Origin: Pseudomonas hunanensis
GTDB taxonomy: Bacteria; Pseudomonadota; Gammaproteobacteria; Pseudomonadales; Pseudomonadaceae
DNA: 64,000 nt
Reading direction: 5' to 3'
NCBI RefSeq assembly: GCF_013393325.1
Contig: NZ_QJRC01000101.1
Coordinates: 62,001 to 126,000 of the forward strand
Shown here: positions 1 through 8,370 of the stretch, in pieces
Layout of the letters: each line of letters begins with the position of its first letter
Position numbering within the stretch: position 1 is the first letter of the stretch
The notes under the pieces: model-generated
What the model was told of the DNA's origin: nothing
What the model saw: only the letters and a program-made list of their open reading frames with translations
Databases searched by the model: none
Made by a program: the position numbers and the translations under genes

Positions 1-582
1 AAAGTCGCAAACATCATTTATCTGACTGATCCATTTCAGCATTTAGAGCCCTATAAAACTCCTATGGCGAGCTGGTATGTATCGCCAGAAGGGCGGTCTT
101 TGATTCCAGAGGTTGTGGCTGAGCTTAGAGTCTTCCTGACACACCATGGTATTGAAGAGGTACTTTTTTACGGTTCCTCTATGGGTGGCTACGCAGCTAT
201 TATTTTTTCGTCGCTTTTCCCTGGCTCCAAAGCCATTGCAGAATGCCCACAAATCTACATGGCTAAGCATCCTGGAAGCAAATATGTGAGCGAGCACATA
301 CTTTCCAAGGAAATTGCGGTCAATACTATTGAACCGTTGCACTACTTGCTGAGTTCTGAAGCAGCCGAAGTAACAGTCATCACTTCGCTGTATGACTCTC
401 ACTACCTCTCGCATATTGTACCCCTGTGCGAGCAGATCAATGCTTTGAAGGAACCGCTGAAACCAAAGATTGAGTTTATTAATTATAGCGAAAGCATAAA
501 TAAGCGCGGCCACATTGCGCTTTCCAAAGAAAACGCCATACCTTTAATCGTAAAAGCACTTACTCACAATAGGGAAGTTTGA
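1..582 (+). CDS. Alpha/beta hydrolase-fold protein, 5' end outside window
   Basis: The frame is open from the first base, so the gene begins upstream; the ATG at 64 is probably internal. About 193 residues are visible. They contain a nucleophile-elbow motif G-S-S-M-G-G at bases 172-189 (GxSxG, putative Ser nucleophile), a later Asp in the segment SLYDSHY and a late R-G-H-I that could supply the triad His. This is the pattern of alpha/beta hydrolases, including those found in polysaccharide loci. No signal peptide can be judged because the N-terminus is missing. The stop lies 3 nt before the next ORF, a lipoprotein, so the two are probably co-transcribed. Substrate unknown. The fold is inferred from motifs only. 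Confidence 0.55.
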   Translation, partial: KVANIIYLTDPFQHLEPYKTPMASWYVSPEGRSLIPEVVAELRVFLTHHGIEEVLFYGSSMGGYAAIIFSSLFPGSKAIAECPQIYMAKHPGSKYVSEHILSKEIAVNTIEPLHYLLSSEAAEVTVITSLYDSHYLSHIVPLCEQINALKEPLKPKIEFINYSESINKRGHIALSKENAIPLIVKALTHNREV

Positions 583-585
583 AAA

Positions 586-1032
586 ATGAAGAAAGCCATT
601 ACGTTTGCATTGCTTGCACTGGCACTGACTGGCTGCGGGGAAGATAAACCAACCGCAAATACAAACAGCGCAACCAGTATCAATCAGCAAGAAATTGCAG
701 CGGAGCTGGCCAAAGGGAACATTAAAGTCTCCGACGGCACTGTTCTCAGTTTTCCTGACAGCACCATCACTTCCAAGATTACTCAAAACTCGCTTGGTAA
801 GTTCCAGCGGTACAGCATCACTACCGCGCAGGATATCATGAAGATCGAAGGCGAAGTATTCGCTACTTTGGCCAAGGCCGGCTACACCAGATCGGTGAAA
901 AAAGAAGAAGCTGGTCTGTATTCGGTACAGTATGCCAAGAAAGGTTACCCAGCAATGGGGGCCAATTACAACACGCTGAGCAACGGCATTAATAGCGAAG
1001 TAACTATGCACTGGAAAATCGAGTCAATTTAA
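586..1032 (+). CDS. Small predicted lipoprotein, unknown function
   Basis: A 148-residue ORF begins with a typical lipoprotein signal: positively charged MKK, a hydrophobic core, and lipobox L-T-G-C with the lipidated Cys at residue 17. The mature part is short, polar and lacks any domain I recognise. The residue after the Cys is Gly, so no Lol-avoidance Asp is seen and outer-membrane sorting is the default guess. An AGGGAA ribosome-binding sequence lies about 10 nt before the ATG, inside the end of the upstream hydrolase gene; the intergenic gap is only 3 nt. It sits between a hydrolase and a large membrane protein on the same strand, which suggests one transcription unit. Function not assigned. 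Confidence 0.7.
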   Translation: MKKAITFALLALALTGCGEDKPTANTNSATSINQQEIAAELAKGNIKVSDGTVLSFPDSTITSKITQNSLGKFQRYSITTAQDIMKIEGEVFATLAKAGYTRSVKKEEAGLYSVQYAKKGYPAMGANYNTLSNGINSEVTMHWKIESI

Positions 1033-1103
1033 AATTGGCTTCATGCCCATGCAGACGACCAGTCGCATGGGCAACCCCTAAACCTTCCGAATTATCCATA
1101 CTA

Positions 1104-2843
1104 ATGAAATCGACCATAGCTAATCTCTATTCGACCATGACTTGGTTACGATCAATAGGAAATAAGATAACCCAAATTGTACCTGGCTTCACTGCTGCAA
1201 TCATCATCGCCACCCTTACTTCACAAGCATCGCTATTACTTGCTTACTTTCTACCTTTAAAAGTAATAATTCTTTTTGGCTCGACTGGAATCCCAAGCTA
1301 TTTCCCCAGCCAATTACAGGCAGTAGACAAAAACCATTTAATAATTTCACTAACCTTAGCAACAGCTTTTTTTTACTTGCTTAACATGTTGTGCGAACAA
1401 GTAATTTCGCGCTGCGCTGATCTTGGAGGACGCAAGATCCTTCAACAAAGTAGAAAAATCACATTATTTATCAATCAAGATGAAATTGTTGCGCTAGCCT
1501 ATCAACGCTACGCACGAAGTTTGGCAAGCACGATTTTTTTACTTTTCACATGCACAGCGCTAGGCTATGTCTACCCAAGACTTTTATCAGTTCTTGTGGG
1601 TTATTTTTTGATTGCGTTTTTCGCGATTTCATTGATCGAAAGCAAGTCAATCTCCAAATCAAACAAAGCCACCACATTAAACTCTAAACTCATCGGCACC
1701 ATTAGCGCAATCGCATTTTTATCAGCATTTATATTCATAGTAATAGATTTTATGCTTGGTAGCGCACCGACCGCGATGATTGAAATTATCTCGCTAATTT
1801 TAGTGCGGCAGATTACCCAACGAGCTGCCTCTTTAACTTTGGACGTGAGCACGCTTAGCACACAACGTCTTCAAATTAATGCCTTGTTCTTCCATGGCCA
1901 TCTTTTACTGGAAGGTACAAGCAAACATGAAGTAAATTTCTTAGCTTGCTTGGAAGAACCCCAGCGTACCCTCCTCCTCAGACAGGTCCTGACCGAGACA
2001 CTGAAAAACCCAGTAAAGGAGCTTGAGTCTTCTTGGCATCAGACAGCCACTGGAGATATCGTTGCCTTTGAGGTAACGCTCCCAGACTTGGATGCGAGCC
2101 ATACTTTTCTTGTCAAGATTTTTAATACTAACCGCCGAGATCAAGCTCTGCAGGAAGCTACACTCCTCACAGAGTGCAGTAATACTAACCTACCCGCTTT
2201 CGAAATTCTCGGCGTAAGCGTAGTTGATGATTTACAATGCCACGTCTTCAAATTCAACTCTCCCAAAAAAATCCCCTTCCGTGAGTTAAGAGCAAAATCA
2301 CAGGAAGCCATGGCTTGCTTGTTAGAAGTCGAACCTCCACGAGAACTCGTAGCTCGTTATGAACGTTCGCGACCCTATATTTGGAAAAGAATAAATACCT
2401 CAGCGATCAACCGACTAAGGCTGGCTGCGACAACGGCAGAACAGCAAGAACAGTTAAACCAACTCTCCCGTGCTTTTGGATACATCCTCGGAGTCATCCA
2501 GACACTGCCACCGCAGATCATTAACCCCGAGCTAACCTCAGATACTATCTATGTAACTGAAGAAGACGAGTTGATACTAAGTCAGTGGGGGCGCTGGAGC
2601 ATAGAACCCGTGGGCTTTGGCTGGGGCACAGGTCCGGCGGAACTGGCGACATTAGAAGCTGCATTGCAGGTAGCGGCCATTGCCCGCCCAAAACTAGCCG
2701 ACCTAGATCTTCAGCACGTAAAACTATCAGCACTGATCAGTGCGTTTGAGCGAACTCTTCAACGTCAACAATTCATGCTAGCGCTAAATATGTTGCCCAT
2801 GATTATCAGCCTTGTTGACACTGCAGAAGCAGCCACAACTTGA
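1104..2843 (+). CDS. Membrane protein with degenerate kinase-like C-terminal domain
   Basis: The reading frame is open from a TTG at 1035, but I place the start at ATG 1104 (579 aa) because the first membrane segment follows soon after; ATG 1137 is also possible. Hydrophobic segments lie near residues 28-58, 78-98, 143-180 and 200-235. The rest is soluble. The C-terminal part has a segment resembling a nucleotide-lysine strand (FLVKIFN) and a late stretch (residues about 475-510) laid out like the catalytic/metal loop of ABC1 or aminoglycoside-phosphotransferase kinases, but the usual H-x-D and D-x-x residues are not evident. It may be a pseudokinase. This is structural inference. No family is recognised with certainty. 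Its T-poor AT-rich codon use differs from the housekeeping genes. Confidence 0.5.
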   Translation: MKSTIANLYSTMTWLRSIGNKITQIVPGFTAAIIIATLTSQASLLLAYFLPLKVIILFGSTGIPSYFPSQLQAVDKNHLIISLTLATAFFYLLNMLCEQVISRCADLGGRKILQQSRKITLFINQDEIVALAYQRYARSLASTIFLLFTCTALGYVYPRLLSVLVGYFLIAFFAISLIESKSISKSNKATTLNSKLIGTISAIAFLSAFIFIVIDFMLGSAPTAMIEIISLILVRQITQRAASLTLDVSTLSTQRLQINALFFHGHLLLEGTSKHEVNFLACLEEPQRTLLLRQVLTETLKNPVKELESSWHQTATGDIVAFEVTLPDLDASHTFLVKIFNTNRRDQALQEATLLTECSNTNLPAFEILGVSVVDDLQCHVFKFNSPKKIPFRELRAKSQEAMACLLEVEPPRELVARYERSRPYIWKRINTSAINRLRLAATTAEQQEQLNQLSRAFGYILGVIQTLPPQIINPELTSDTIYVTEEDELILSQWGRWSIEPVGFGWGTGPAELATLEAALQVAAIARPKLADLDLQHVKLSALISAFERTLQRQQFMLALNMLPMIISLVDTAEAATT

Positions 2844-2864
2844 GAGCGAGACTGTCTGACTATA

Positions 2865-2885
2865 ACGCCGCACGCAGTGCGGCGT
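2865..2885. terminator. Hairpin between convergent genes
   Basis: A perfect 9-bp stem (ACGCCGCAC / GTGCGGCGT) with a 3-base loop lies between the stop of the + strand membrane-protein gene and the stop of the minus-strand acyltransferase. No strong T-run follows on either strand, so termination is inferred from location and stem stability. Confidence 0.55.
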
Positions 2886-2900
2886 CACTAAGATGATAAA

Positions 2901-4004
2901 TCAGGCAGCACTTACTAGAGCTGACTCTCGCTGCTTTGCGCGCTCAAGCACTCTTTTCCCTATCGATATAAATGGCTTTTCGACGAAATAATGAATGACG
3001 GATGCCACAGCAATCGTAATAAATACCGCGAACAGGAACCTAGAAAAACCGGATGTACTTCCCCAAAGAAGCGGGCTGTGTTTTTGCAAAAGCTTCAAAA
3101 TGAGATAATGCGAAATATACATCGAGTAAGAAATATCTCCAAGGTAGGAAGCGATCGAATTATATCCTATCTCTACCTTTGCCTTTTCGAGTACTATCAC
3201 CCCAGAGACTAGGATGATCGCCCAGACACCATAACCCTGTGGACCGAAACCGGGATTGTAATTCGACGTAAACATAACCAGAAAAATAGCCAAACAGGCA
3301 AGAAAAAAGCCCATCCCAGCATGTTTTTGTATAATTATTCGCTTATCAAGATAAAAGTGGGCGAGCCCCATTCCCACTATAAATTCCAGCAAATATGACG
3401 ACGAAATCATCCTTAGAACCCCAGCCCACTGGGAGGTCGACTCAATCATCAGCGGCGTATTTGCCGACAACTCCACCGAACCATTGAAAACCAAGTTAAT
3501 AATAGTCACAGACAAAATCATCATTAACGATGCGATCAACGCCCTGTACTTATGACTCAACGAAAGTGCCAGACAAAACACAAGATAGAACAGTATTTCG
3601 TAAGTTAGTGTCCATGGCGGCCCCATCAAGTTGAAGCCAAATGTTGGAGGAGGTAGATTGTAGTCCCTATTAACTGGAATAACTGACTTGAGTAACTCAA
3701 ATAGAGGCTGATTGGAATAGACCGTAAAGCAACCCACAAGCCAGCACAGTACTAAAGCTGGATAGATACGAAACACTCTACGCAACAAGAACGCTGATGG
3801 TGTATTAGATTTCGCATTCTGCGTTGCGATAACAATGATAAAACCACTAATCATGAAGAAAATATCTACCCCCGATGCACCAGCCTGGAGTAGATTTTTT
3901 CCAAGGTTTGGATCTGAATAAACATTATTAAGTATTCCACGAAAGTGGAACAGCACAACGATTAACGCTGCTATTCCTCGCAAATAATGAATTCCAAGTA
4001 GCAC
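2901..4004 (-). CDS. Acyltransferase family 3 (O-acetylase) membrane protein
   Basis: Membrane-bound acyltransferase of the AT3/OafA type, which transfers acyl groups (usually acetyl) to extracytoplasmic sugars. The N-terminus carries the family signature H-Y-L-R-G-I-A-A-L followed by a conserved H-F-R, then S-G-V-D-I-F-F-M-I-S-G-F; about ten hydrophobic segments follow. I choose GTG 4004 (367 aa) over the upstream ATG 4076 because AAGGA lies 8 nt before the GTG and homology starts there. It has no SGNH domain, so it is a stand-alone AT3 protein. It lies beside the remains of another acyltransferase and near the O-antigen cluster, so O-antigen acetylation is a reasonable inference. It is convergent with the + strand trio. 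Confidence 0.85.
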   Translation of the reverse strand: MLLGIHYLRGIAALIVVLFHFRGILNNVYSDPNLGKNLLQAGASGVDIFFMISGFIIVIATQNAKSNTPSAFLLRRVFRIYPALVLCWLVGCFTVYSNQPLFELLKSVIPVNRDYNLPPPTFGFNLMGPPWTLTYEILFYLVFCLALSLSHKYRALIASLMMILSVTIINLVFNGSVELSANTPLMIESTSQWAGVLRMISSSYLLEFIVGMGLAHFYLDKRIIIQKHAGMGFFLACLAIFLVMFTSNYNPGFGPQGYGVWAIILVSGVIVLEKAKVEIGYNSIASYLGDISYSMYISHYLILKLLQKHSPLLWGSTSGFSRFLFAVFITIAVASVIHYFVEKPFISIGKRVLERAKQRESALVSAA

Positions 4005-4301
4005 TTTTATCGTCCTTGGCTGATTGAACAAAGCAACGCTCAGCGCATTTTTGAATGCATAGCATGAGCAGAACATATATTACATCTACAGCAGTCAAAA
4101 ACTCTAATATTGTTTCTCTAGCATCCGAGATACAAACCGAGATCATTGATTTTACAGAAATCGGCATGATTATGGCAATTCAACCTTCGGATTTCTGTTT
4201 AAGAATCAAGCTTCTGTTCGAGTCGAAGCTAAACATCGCTGAGCAGCATACAACGCCTTCCGGGCTCAGACCTGTCTGCTGCCATATCGAAGGCACGCTG
4301 C

Positions 4302-4809
4302 CTAAATACTGCCCCTTTGGCCTGCAAGGATATTGGGTATCTTCTCGTAAAGCTTGACCGAGCCAAGAGTACTCAGGTGACCGTTGTCTCGATAGATCGG
4401 AATACCATCCACTATCGTTTTACACGCTTTTATCGCACAAGTAATCAGATAGTTAATTACTTTTGCCCCTAGAGAGAGTTCTGCATATTTTATTAAATCT
4501 ATAACATTCCTATGATTTTTCTCGAGCACCTGCCTAGCTAGCAAACACTTACCAGCCGCATTTACCATTCGGAGTTAGCAACTTCATTCTGGATACACAT
4601 AAAAAATTGCTTTATCCAAAGGTAGAGGCGGCGCAATGATCACGATTTGTCTACCGAGAGACTTGAGCTTTTCGACCACAGCATACATATCCCTCTTTGC
4701 CCGCTCAGGAGATGACTTTGAAACATGCATCGCTCCCCGGCACAGCCAGATGCTCAAGAACTACGAATGCTACCGCAAGCCCCCGAATAACTTGGATATC
4801 AACCCTGAT
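4302..4809 (-). pseudogene. Remnant of an SGNH-type O-acyltransferase (internal deletion and frameshift)
   Basis: Three pieces in transcription order make sense only as a decayed OafA-like protein. Piece one (about 4809-4708) reads R-V-D-I-Q-V-I-R-G-L-A-V, the N-terminal signature of AT3 proteins. Piece two, in another frame (about 4707-4584), reads L-K-S-L-G-R-Q-I-V-I-I-A-P-P, as in the SGNH domain strand, and ends at a stop. Piece three (4568-4302) has C-K-T-I-V-D-G-I-P-I-Y-R-D-N-G-H-L-S, the SGNH C-terminal block with the D and H catalytic residues. Nearly all transmembrane segments are missing. Intact relatives are about 600-680 aa. The order and joint frame disruption show deletion rather than a short functional gene. 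Confidence 0.75.
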
Positions 4810-5374
4810 TGTAGACAATGCAAACCCGATCTTCTTTTTTGACAGCCACAAATTATATATCCAAACCGTGCAGGAACCAAGCTCACAAAAAGGTGGCTTG
4901 CAGTGAAATCTACAGCTGCGACAGACCTGTTCCAAGCTCCGATCAGGTAAGATACACCGGAGAAAGAGGGAGCCATCACGTTGCAATTGGTTTTCAAGCC
5001 ACCGGCACGCAACGCGGCGTAATGAGAGCGCCGAACGGGCTCACAGCGGGTGCACGAAGAACCGAGCGCATCTGCTCGCAATCCGGGATTCTGTTGATCA
5101 GCATTTGTCTATAAACCCTTATTCAACACGGCCGAGGGTACTGCTGTATTCACACAGCCCCATTGTGGAGGCCACCTTCTACCTAACGATCGTCTGATAG
5201 TTAATATTGTGTATGGGTATTTTCCTCGTACTCAACTTCGCGAGATCTCCTCCCTCAGCTAGCACAGCCCCCTCTGAGCCCATCGTTTCAATCATGGTTC
5301 GCAGTAGCGTACAGAGCTTGACCAATGCGGCAAGTCACTCCACCATCGGCTTTTTTCGATAGTGTGGCGAGCGA
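4810..5374. other. About 565 bp with no recognised gene
   Basis: Short ORFs exist on both strands (for example + 4818-5114), but none has a convincing ribosome-binding site, family motif or codon pattern. The segment follows the 5' end of the acyltransferase remnant and precedes the Tat-exported protein gene. It is probably eroded DNA from past exchange at the edge of the O-antigen locus. No transposase or terminal inverted repeat was recognised. Confidence 0.5.
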
Positions 5375-6466
5375 ATGGAAAACGGTACTCCAACGAGAAG
5401 ATCGTTCTTGGCGGTTTTAGGGGCAAGCGCGGGAGCGGCGGCATGTGTGGTTTTGTCCCCCCAAGCAGCGGCACGAAAGCATGATTCTATTGAAATCGGC
5501 GGGCCAGGGCTCTCCTTCATCGTAGATAAAGAAGGTCGAGTTAACATTTCCTGGGCTGAGGATGGCGTTCGTCGGGGCTTTGTTTTTGGTAAGGCAGGAG
5601 CAAATAATCTTCCTAACTTCTATCAAACGACTTTGAATGGCGCCCCAATAGGGACGTACTCAACTGACTGGATACCACCCATCGTCTTTGAGGCGTTACA
5701 GGACGGAGACGGCAGAGCGGGCCTGGCTTTCACAGGTGGTAATCATTTAGTAGATGGCAAACAAAGTGCTGAGAACCTTTCATTCGAAATAGAAGCGGAT
5801 GGCATCGTCGTCAAGCCAGGTACCGAAGGCCAAGCGCAGCGGATCACTTGCAGAGTCTTGAATAGACTTCAAGCGAGCAATACCGTATCAAAAAATAGGT
5901 ACGCACTCCTTCAAAGCATTCAGGTTGATTTCGCTCCGGGTTGCGCCAATGTTCACGCAGAGGTATTAGCACTCGAGAACATCAGTATCTTTATCGACTA
6001 CGGACCTCAAATGGTTGCAACGGGTGTAAATGAAACCGTATTTTATCTAGGCGGAAATAACACGTCACCCACAAAATTCAATGGAAAGCTTAACTCCGGC
6101 AACTACCTAGACTCCCCTACAGCATGGGCATCATTGTGCTCGAGTAATAAAGGACAGCTTGCCGCCTGGATAGATCGTACCTACGGTATCGCCGATGGCA
6201 CAAGAATTCATGAAAGCTTCGGTATGATCATTGGCGGCGGACCCGGTTCAACCAAACAATACACAACAGCCATTCATCGCCTACTAAAGCGCGAAAAAGC
6301 CAACTACTACTCCCTTCTGGCAGGTGAGCGCTACCAATGGAGAGGTGGCTATAGTTGGTCATCTCAAACAGCCAAACCAGGGTTTGTTGCATCCATGAAA
6401 TACCTGGATAACGGTCGCGTCCGCCGAGTCGATGCCCTGAGTGGCCTAAACTACATAAACCCCTGA
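5375..6466 (+). CDS. Tat-exported protein of unknown function
   Basis: A 363-residue protein starts with a twin-arginine signal: T-R-R-S-F-L-A near residues 7-13, an Ala-rich hydrophobic stretch and an A-x-A-type cleavage region near residue 31. The exported part is rich in Gly, Asn and Ser, with many short strand-like stretches and aromatic residues, suggesting a beta-rich fold, perhaps carbohydrate-binding. I do not recognise a family or catalytic motif. It is transcribed alone on the + strand, opposite to the O-antigen cluster, and ends at a strong hairpin. The start ATG at 5375 has only a weak purine-rich upstream sequence (GGCGAGCG). A cell-envelope role is suggested by location only. 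Confidence 0.6.
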   Translation: MENGTPTRRSFLAVLGASAGAAACVVLSPQAAARKHDSIEIGGPGLSFIVDKEGRVNISWAEDGVRRGFVFGKAGANNLPNFYQTTLNGAPIGTYSTDWIPPIVFEALQDGDGRAGLAFTGGNHLVDGKQSAENLSFEIEADGIVVKPGTEGQAQRITCRVLNRLQASNTVSKNRYALLQSIQVDFAPGCANVHAEVLALENISIFIDYGPQMVATGVNETVFYLGGNNTSPTKFNGKLNSGNYLDSPTAWASLCSSNKGQLAAWIDRTYGIADGTRIHESFGMIIGGGPGSTKQYTTAIHRLLKREKANYYSLLAGERYQWRGGYSWSSQTAKPGFVASMKYLDNGRVRRVDALSGLNYINP

Positions 6467-6477
6467 ACACTTAACCT

Positions 6478-6504
6478 AGAATCCCGCGCACCAGGCGGGA
6501 TTCT
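6478..6504. terminator. Bidirectional-looking hairpin
   Basis: A perfect 10-bp stem, AGAATCCCGC / GCGGGATTCT, with a 7-base loop stands 12 nt after the stop of the Tat-protein gene and about 80 nt beyond the end of rmlA on the other strand. It could terminate both convergent units. No long T-run is present. Confidence 0.65.
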
Positions 6505-6586
6505 ATCAGCCCCAAGATGCATTTTTCACCCAAACTAAAAATACACTCAGACACTAGGCCCTCTAAGATGAGTGCTCAAGATCCAC

Positions 6587-7477
6587 TCAATAAATCCGAT
6601 CCTCCACCAACCGCTTCAAATACTGCCCATACCCATTCTTGGCCAACGGCTCAGCCAGCTTCAACAGCTGCTCCGCCCCAATCCACCCCTGCCGGTACGA
6701 AACCTCCTCCGGACAAGCCACCTTCAACCCCTGCCGCCGCTCAATCGTGGCGATGTACCCGCTAGCCTCCAGCAGCGAGTCATGCGTCCCGGTATCCAGC
6801 CAGGCATACCCGCGCCCCATGATCTCCACGGACAGCCGGTTCTGCTCCAGGTACACCCGGTTCAGGTCGGTAATCTCCAGCTCGCCTCGAGGAGAAGGCT
6901 TGATGCCCTTGGCGATTTCGACCACGTCCTTGTCGTAGAAGTACAAGCCGGTTACGGCATAGCTGGACTTCGGCTTGGCGGGCTTTTCTTCCAGGCTGAT
7001 TGCCTTGCCCTTGTCATCGAACTCGACCACACCGTAACGCTCGGGGTCGTGCACGTGGTAGGCGAACACGCTGGCGCCTTCGCCGCGGTCCATGGCGTTG
7101 CGCAGCAACTGCTGGAAGTCATGGCCGTAATAGATGTTGTCGCCCAGCACCAGCGCCGACAAATCGTTGCCAATGAAGTCTTCACCAATCAGAAACGCTT
7201 GCGCCAGGCCGTCTGGCGAGGCTTGCACGGCGTAGCTGATGTTGATACCCCACTGGTGGCCGTCGCCCAGCAGTTGCTCGAAGCGAGGTGTGTCTTGTGG
7301 GGTGGAGATGATCAGGATGTCCTGAATGCCCGCCAGCATCAACGTGGTCAGCGGGTAGTAGATCATCGGTTTGTCGTACACCGGCAGCAGTTGCTTGGAA
7401 ATTGCCAGGGTCGCAGGGTGCAGGCGGGTACCCGACCCGCCCGCCAGAATGATGCCTTTACGGTTCATGGTGGTCAT
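6587..7477 (-). CDS. rmlA: Glucose-1-phosphate thymidylyltransferase
   Basis: First enzyme of dTDP-L-rhamnose synthesis: glucose-1-phosphate + dTTP to dTDP-glucose. The N-terminus has the nucleotidyltransferase signature L-A-G-G-S-G-T-R-L and then S-K-Q-L-L-P-V-Y-D-K-P-M-I-Y-Y-P-L; later V-L-G-D-N-I-Y-Y-G and a long acidic-residue pattern typical of RmlA. Length 296 aa is normal. The ATG overlaps the rmlD stop (ATGA), so it is translationally coupled; a second ATG three codons later is possible. It is the last gene of the rmlBDA block, downstream of wbpM. End product inhibition by dTDP-rhamnose is known for the family. Confidence 0.97.
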   Translation of the reverse strand: MTTMNRKGIILAGGSGTRLHPATLAISKQLLPVYDKPMIYYPLTTLMLAGIQDILIISTPQDTPRFEQLLGDGHQWGINISYAVQASPDGLAQAFLIGEDFIGNDLSALVLGDNIYYGHDFQQLLRNAMDRGEGASVFAYHVHDPERYGVVEFDDKGKAISLEEKPAKPKSSYAVTGLYFYDKDVVEIAKGIKPSPRGELEITDLNRVYLEQNRLSVEIMGRGYAWLDTGTHDSLLEASGYIATIERRQGLKVACPEEVSYRQGWIGAEQLLKLAEPLAKNGYGQYLKRLVEDRIY

Positions 7478-8370
7478 TTCTCGTGTATTTCCGTGAGCAT
7501 GCGGGCCACTCCCTGGCGCCAGTCTGGCAGGGTCAGGGCAAAAGCCTTCTGCAGTTTGTGGGTATCAAGACGTGAGTTGGACGGCCGCTTGGCAGGCGTC
7601 GGGTAGGCGTCGGTGGTCAATGGGTTGACCTGTTCGGCCTGGGCTTTCAACGCTACCCCTTGTGCCGCCGCCTGCTCGAGCACGAAGCGGGCGTAGCCGC
7701 ACCAGGTGGTTTCGCCGGCGGCTGCCAGGTGGTACAGGCCGGCCAAGGCCGGGTTGCGGCGGGTGGCGGTGATGGCGTGGGCGGTGATGTCGGCGATCAG
7801 TTCGGCACCGGTCGGGGCGCCGTGCTGGTCGTCGATCACGCCCAGGCTATCGCGCTCTCCGGCCAGGCGCAGCATGGTCTTGGCAAAGTTGTTGCCGCGG
7901 GCGGCATACACCCAGCAGGTGCGGAAAATCAGGTGCTGGCAGCCGGCAGCCTGGATGGCTTGTTCGCCAGCCAGCTTGCTTTCGCCGTAGGTGTTCAGTG
8001 GGCCGACACTGTCATCTTCGCGCCAGGCCTGGGTGCCCTGCCCCGGGAACACGTAATCGGTGGAGTAATGCACCAGCAGTGCGCCACAGTCGGCGGCGGC
8101 GCGGGCCAGCACGCCAACGGCTTCGGCGTTTACCCTGAAGGCCTGCTCGCGGTCGCTTTCGGCCTTGTCGACGGCGGTATAGGCGGCGGCGTTGACGATG
8201 ACATCTGGGGCGTAGGCGCGCACGGTTTCGGCCAGGCCTGGCAGGTTGGCCAGGTCGCCGCAGTGCGCCTGGCTGCGGCTGTTCAGCGCCAGCACCTGGC
8301 CCAGCGGGGCCAGGCTGCGTTGCAGCTCCCAACCTACCTGGCCGTCCTTGCCCAGTAGCAGAAGTTTCAT
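7474..8370 (-). CDS. rmlD: dTDP-4-dehydrorhamnose reductase
   Basis: Final step of dTDP-L-rhamnose synthesis: NAD(P)H-dependent reduction of dTDP-6-deoxy-L-lyxo-4-hexulose. The start is ATG 8370 (298 aa), giving M-K-L-L-L-L-G-K-D-G-Q-V-G, the standard RmlD N-terminus with the Rossmann glycine motif; the frame runs open further upstream but without support. The STDYVF motif and Y-G-E-S-K (YxxxK catalytic pair) are present. The start codon overlaps the rmlB stop by 4 nt (ATGA) and its own stop overlaps rmlA, indicating a tightly coupled rmlB-rmlD-rmlA operon. Confidence 0.96.
   Translation of the reverse strand: MKLLLLGKDGQVGWELQRSLAPLGQVLALNSRSQAHCGDLANLPGLAETVRAYAPDVIVNAAAYTAVDKAESDREQAFRVNAEAVGVLARAAADCGALLVHYSTDYVFPGQGTQAWREDDSVGPLNTYGESKLAGEQAIQAAGCQHLIFRTCWVYAARGNNFAKTMLRLAGERDSLGVIDDQHGAPTGAELIADITAHAITATRRNPALAGLYHLAAAGETTWCGYARFVLEQAAAQGVALKAQAEQVNPLTTDAYPTPAKRPSNSRLDTHKLQKAFALTLPDWRQGVARMLTEIHEK

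Noticed and set aside
1035..1103. TTG-initiated N-terminal extension of the membrane protein
   Set aside because: Extension is Cys/Pro/Arg-rich, overlaps the region right after the lipoprotein stop and lacks support; ATG 1104 is preferred.
4810..5374. Small ORFs (for example + 4818-5114, minus 4770-5081) as new genes
   Set aside because: Overlapping frames on both strands, no ribosome-binding site, no motif; more likely eroded DNA.
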